A stretch of DNA of 64,000 bases. Source: Alligator mississippiensis (Eukaryota > Chordata > Crocodylia > Alligatoridae). Below are positions 62,447-64,000 of the stretch, one piece after another. Position 1 is the first letter of the stretch, and every line of letters starts with the position of its first letter. The notes beneath the pieces are model-generated. The model made no database searches. It was not told where the DNA came from and saw nothing but the letters and a program-made list of their open reading frames with translations. A program made the position numbers and the translations under genes. The DNA lies in the NCBI RefSeq assembly GCF_030867095.1, contig NC_081835.1, positions 14,950,501 to 15,014,500 of the forward strand, written 5' to 3'.

Positions 62447-64000
62447 GGGAGGGGCAGGTCTTCTTCAGCAATCCCTGGCAGTTGAGGATGGTTGTCTTCG
62501 GTGATCGTCACATCTGGGTGTCCAAAGAGGGCTGATGAGGTCTGTCCCGGATGGGCAGACTCTACTGCAGCTCAGACATGTTTCCCTGTGGGGAATGTGT
62601 GTGTGTGGTGCACGTGTGTATATACATGCACACAATGTGTGTGTGCATGCATACATATATGCATGTGTGTGCACATAAACACGTGTGTGTGTATATATAC
62701 ATATATATACACACACACACACACACACGTGTATATAATATATGGGTAATTATTTGGCTAAGTTCACCAGCTGCCAGTGGGCTCGATACAACCACTTGGT
62801 GGGTTGGATCCGGCCTGCAGGCTCTGTTTTGCCCACCATTGTGATATAGTGTATGTGTACACGTGAAAGTACATATGCCCATGCATATGTGGCGTGTGTG
62901 CATACATGCACGCGCATATGTGGCGTGTGTGCATGTGTACAGGCACGTGTATATGCATGGTGTGGGGGTGTGTTCATGCACATATATATACATAGTATAT
63001 GTGTGTACATGCATATATATATGTGGTGTGTGTATAGAGCACAAGCTTTTGTGGACCCAAGATCATTTCATCAGATGCAGCGTTCCAAATAGTATCATCG
63101 TGGCTTCACTAGGACGAGCTAATTTAGAAACCCCAGTGGTGTTACCCCAAAGGCAAGACGTGCTGAAGGAGATGGGAGTAACAGCCCCCTGGGGAATGTG
63201 TAGCATGTAGTAGTCCCCTGAGTTTGCAGAAAGGAGCGAAACGAAAATGTGATGGGGAGAACTGGCTACTAGGGACTTAATAGAAATTTATTGAAAAGTG
63301 TTTCAGCTGAAAACAGTATGTGGTGTATAGAGGGGCAATGGCGAGAAGTAATCCTCTTCCAGAGAGGTACTTCTGCTTTTGCCAACTAGGCTGGCTTTGC
63401 AGTTACCTGGAAGCCAAGAGGCTGCACATGTTTTTTTCAGAAAAAGAAGCAGATTGTGATTTTCGTAGGTGTAGTCGTAGTCTCCAAACCATAGGTCTCA
63501 GGACATTCCATCAGATGCCAGATCCATTAGCTTCCCTGAACAGGTTTCACATTAGTCACCTTTGTCATATCCTGAGAGGAATTCTTAGTTCAGTACTCCT
63601 CAAACATAAATGCTTTGTGATTGATAAAATGACTTGGTATTTAATGAACAACTGAGTAATATCATTTTTTCATTTGTTACACAGATTGAGAATAAGTCCA
63701 AGGATGATGCAGACTGTAACTTGGCACCAAGGACTGAAAGTAAGGGTGCTTCAGAAGAAGAGGAGACTGTAAGTCACAGGAAAAAGAGAATGAAGGACCA
63801 AGGATCAACAGTAATATATCTTAAGGCTCTCCAGGGTGTGTTTGGGCAATTGATAAACCAACTGCCCAGAAGGGCGGCACCTCCATCGGATGAAGTTAAG
63901 ACTGAAAGCCCTGACCATAGAAAAAAGCCTTGCCAGTTGGGTGGCAATTCAAGAAGCTTCTGTACAGCTCCAAGGGTTGAAGAAGATCAGCATCTCCCAC
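61982..64000 (+). CDS. TATDN2: Putative TatD DNase domain protein 2, 5' part (cut by window edge)
   Basis: Two coding exons are visible: 61982-62119 (46 codons, phase 0, donor CAG|gtactt) and 63685-64000 (acceptor ttacacag, still open at the edge). The second exon carries DQGSTVIYLKALQG (residues about 84-97), a segment conserved in the N-terminal region of TATDN2. Together with its place just after IRAK2, as in human, this supports the call. The visible part is low-complexity: Arg/Gly/Pro-rich in exon 1, then an acidic run (SEEEE) and a basic HRKKR cluster that could act as a nuclear signal. The catalytic TatD hydrolase domain, expected at the C-terminus, lies outside the window. The start ATG is the first in the exon, in 'cgggATGg' context. 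Exon 2 is secure; exon 1 is a well-formed but less certain assignment because this region varies among species. Confidence 0.8.
62254..62299. repeat. (TG)n microsatellite ending in (GC)n
   Basis: An uninterrupted TG run of about 18 units changes to a GC run (gcgcgcgc). It lies in TATDN2 intron 1, about 135 bp after exon 1. Confidence 0.95.
62391..62442. repeat. (TG)n microsatellite
   Basis: About 25 uninterrupted TG units. The long Thr/His or Val/Cys frames across this stretch are repeat artefacts. Confidence 0.95.
62590..63040. repeat. Degenerate TG/CA/TA alternating repeat cluster
   Basis: Alternating purine-pyrimidine tracts (gtgtgtatatatacatatat, acacacacacacac, catatatatatgtg) fill much of this stretch. 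A hAT-like remnant is embedded at about 62746-62850 (gtaattatttggctaagtt ... ctgttttgcccaccattgt). Confidence 0.85.

Noticed and set aside
61602..62535. Several 200-300-residue frames around TATDN2 exon 1 and the TG repeats
   Set aside because: They come from GC-rich promoter sequence and (TG)n tracts (runs of His-Thr or Val-Cys). Only the short exon ending at the donor at 62119 is kept.
62562..63210. Frames of 100-160 residues in the TG/CA cluster
   Set aside because: Simple-sequence translation (Cys-Val-His-Thr repeats) with no splice logic.

Overview
This is vertebrate nuclear DNA: spliced genes with GT/AG introns, two CpG-island promoters and many retroelements. The abundant CR1 LINEs with 3' tails ending in an 'atctatgaatctatg' repeat, MIR-type SINEs, solo LTRs and many small DNA transposons suggest a sauropsid, most likely a crocodilian. 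That placement rests on repeat style and is inference. Three genes lie in the order VHL - IRAK2 - TATDN2, all on the + strand, which matches human 3p25.3.

Region by region: (1) 1.9-11.6 kb, minus strand, holds nine coding exons of a cyclic-nucleotide-binding-domain protein resembling CNBD2. I rebuilt it from splice sites; its C-terminus was not found and may lie beyond the left edge. (2) 13.8-15.9 kb is a CpG island and the complete three-exon VHL gene. (3) 17.3-28.0 kb is intergenic and repeat-rich: CR1 copies, two related solo LTRs with perfect 5-bp target duplications, and a 1.5-kb C-rich element. (4) 28.6-57.2 kb is the complete IRAK2 gene in 13 coding exons. Its introns carry an antisense 2.9-kb CR1, a sense 2.1-kb CR1 with a nearly intact reverse transcriptase, hAT-like elements and MITEs. 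(5) 57.2-61.7 kb is the IRAK2 3' region plus DNA-transposon remnants. (6) 61.7-64.0 kb is a CpG island and the first two coding exons of TATDN2, cut by the right edge, with a large (TG)n cluster in intron 1.

The genes do not form one pathway. VHL is the substrate receptor of the HIF-alpha ubiquitin ligase. IRAK2 is a pseudokinase-like adaptor of Toll/IL-1 receptor signalling. TATDN2 belongs to the TatD family of metal-dependent nucleases. The CNBD2-like protein has no function that can be read from its context.

I found no new multi-gene system. The points most worth following are the CNBD2-like gene head to head with VHL, where BRK1 sits in human; its degenerate cyclic-nucleotide phosphate-binding cassette; the CR1 copy in IRAK2 intron 9 broken by a single nonsense codon; a 31-bp near-perfect hairpin in IRAK2 intron 2; and a 98-bp near-identical inverted repeat in the same intron.
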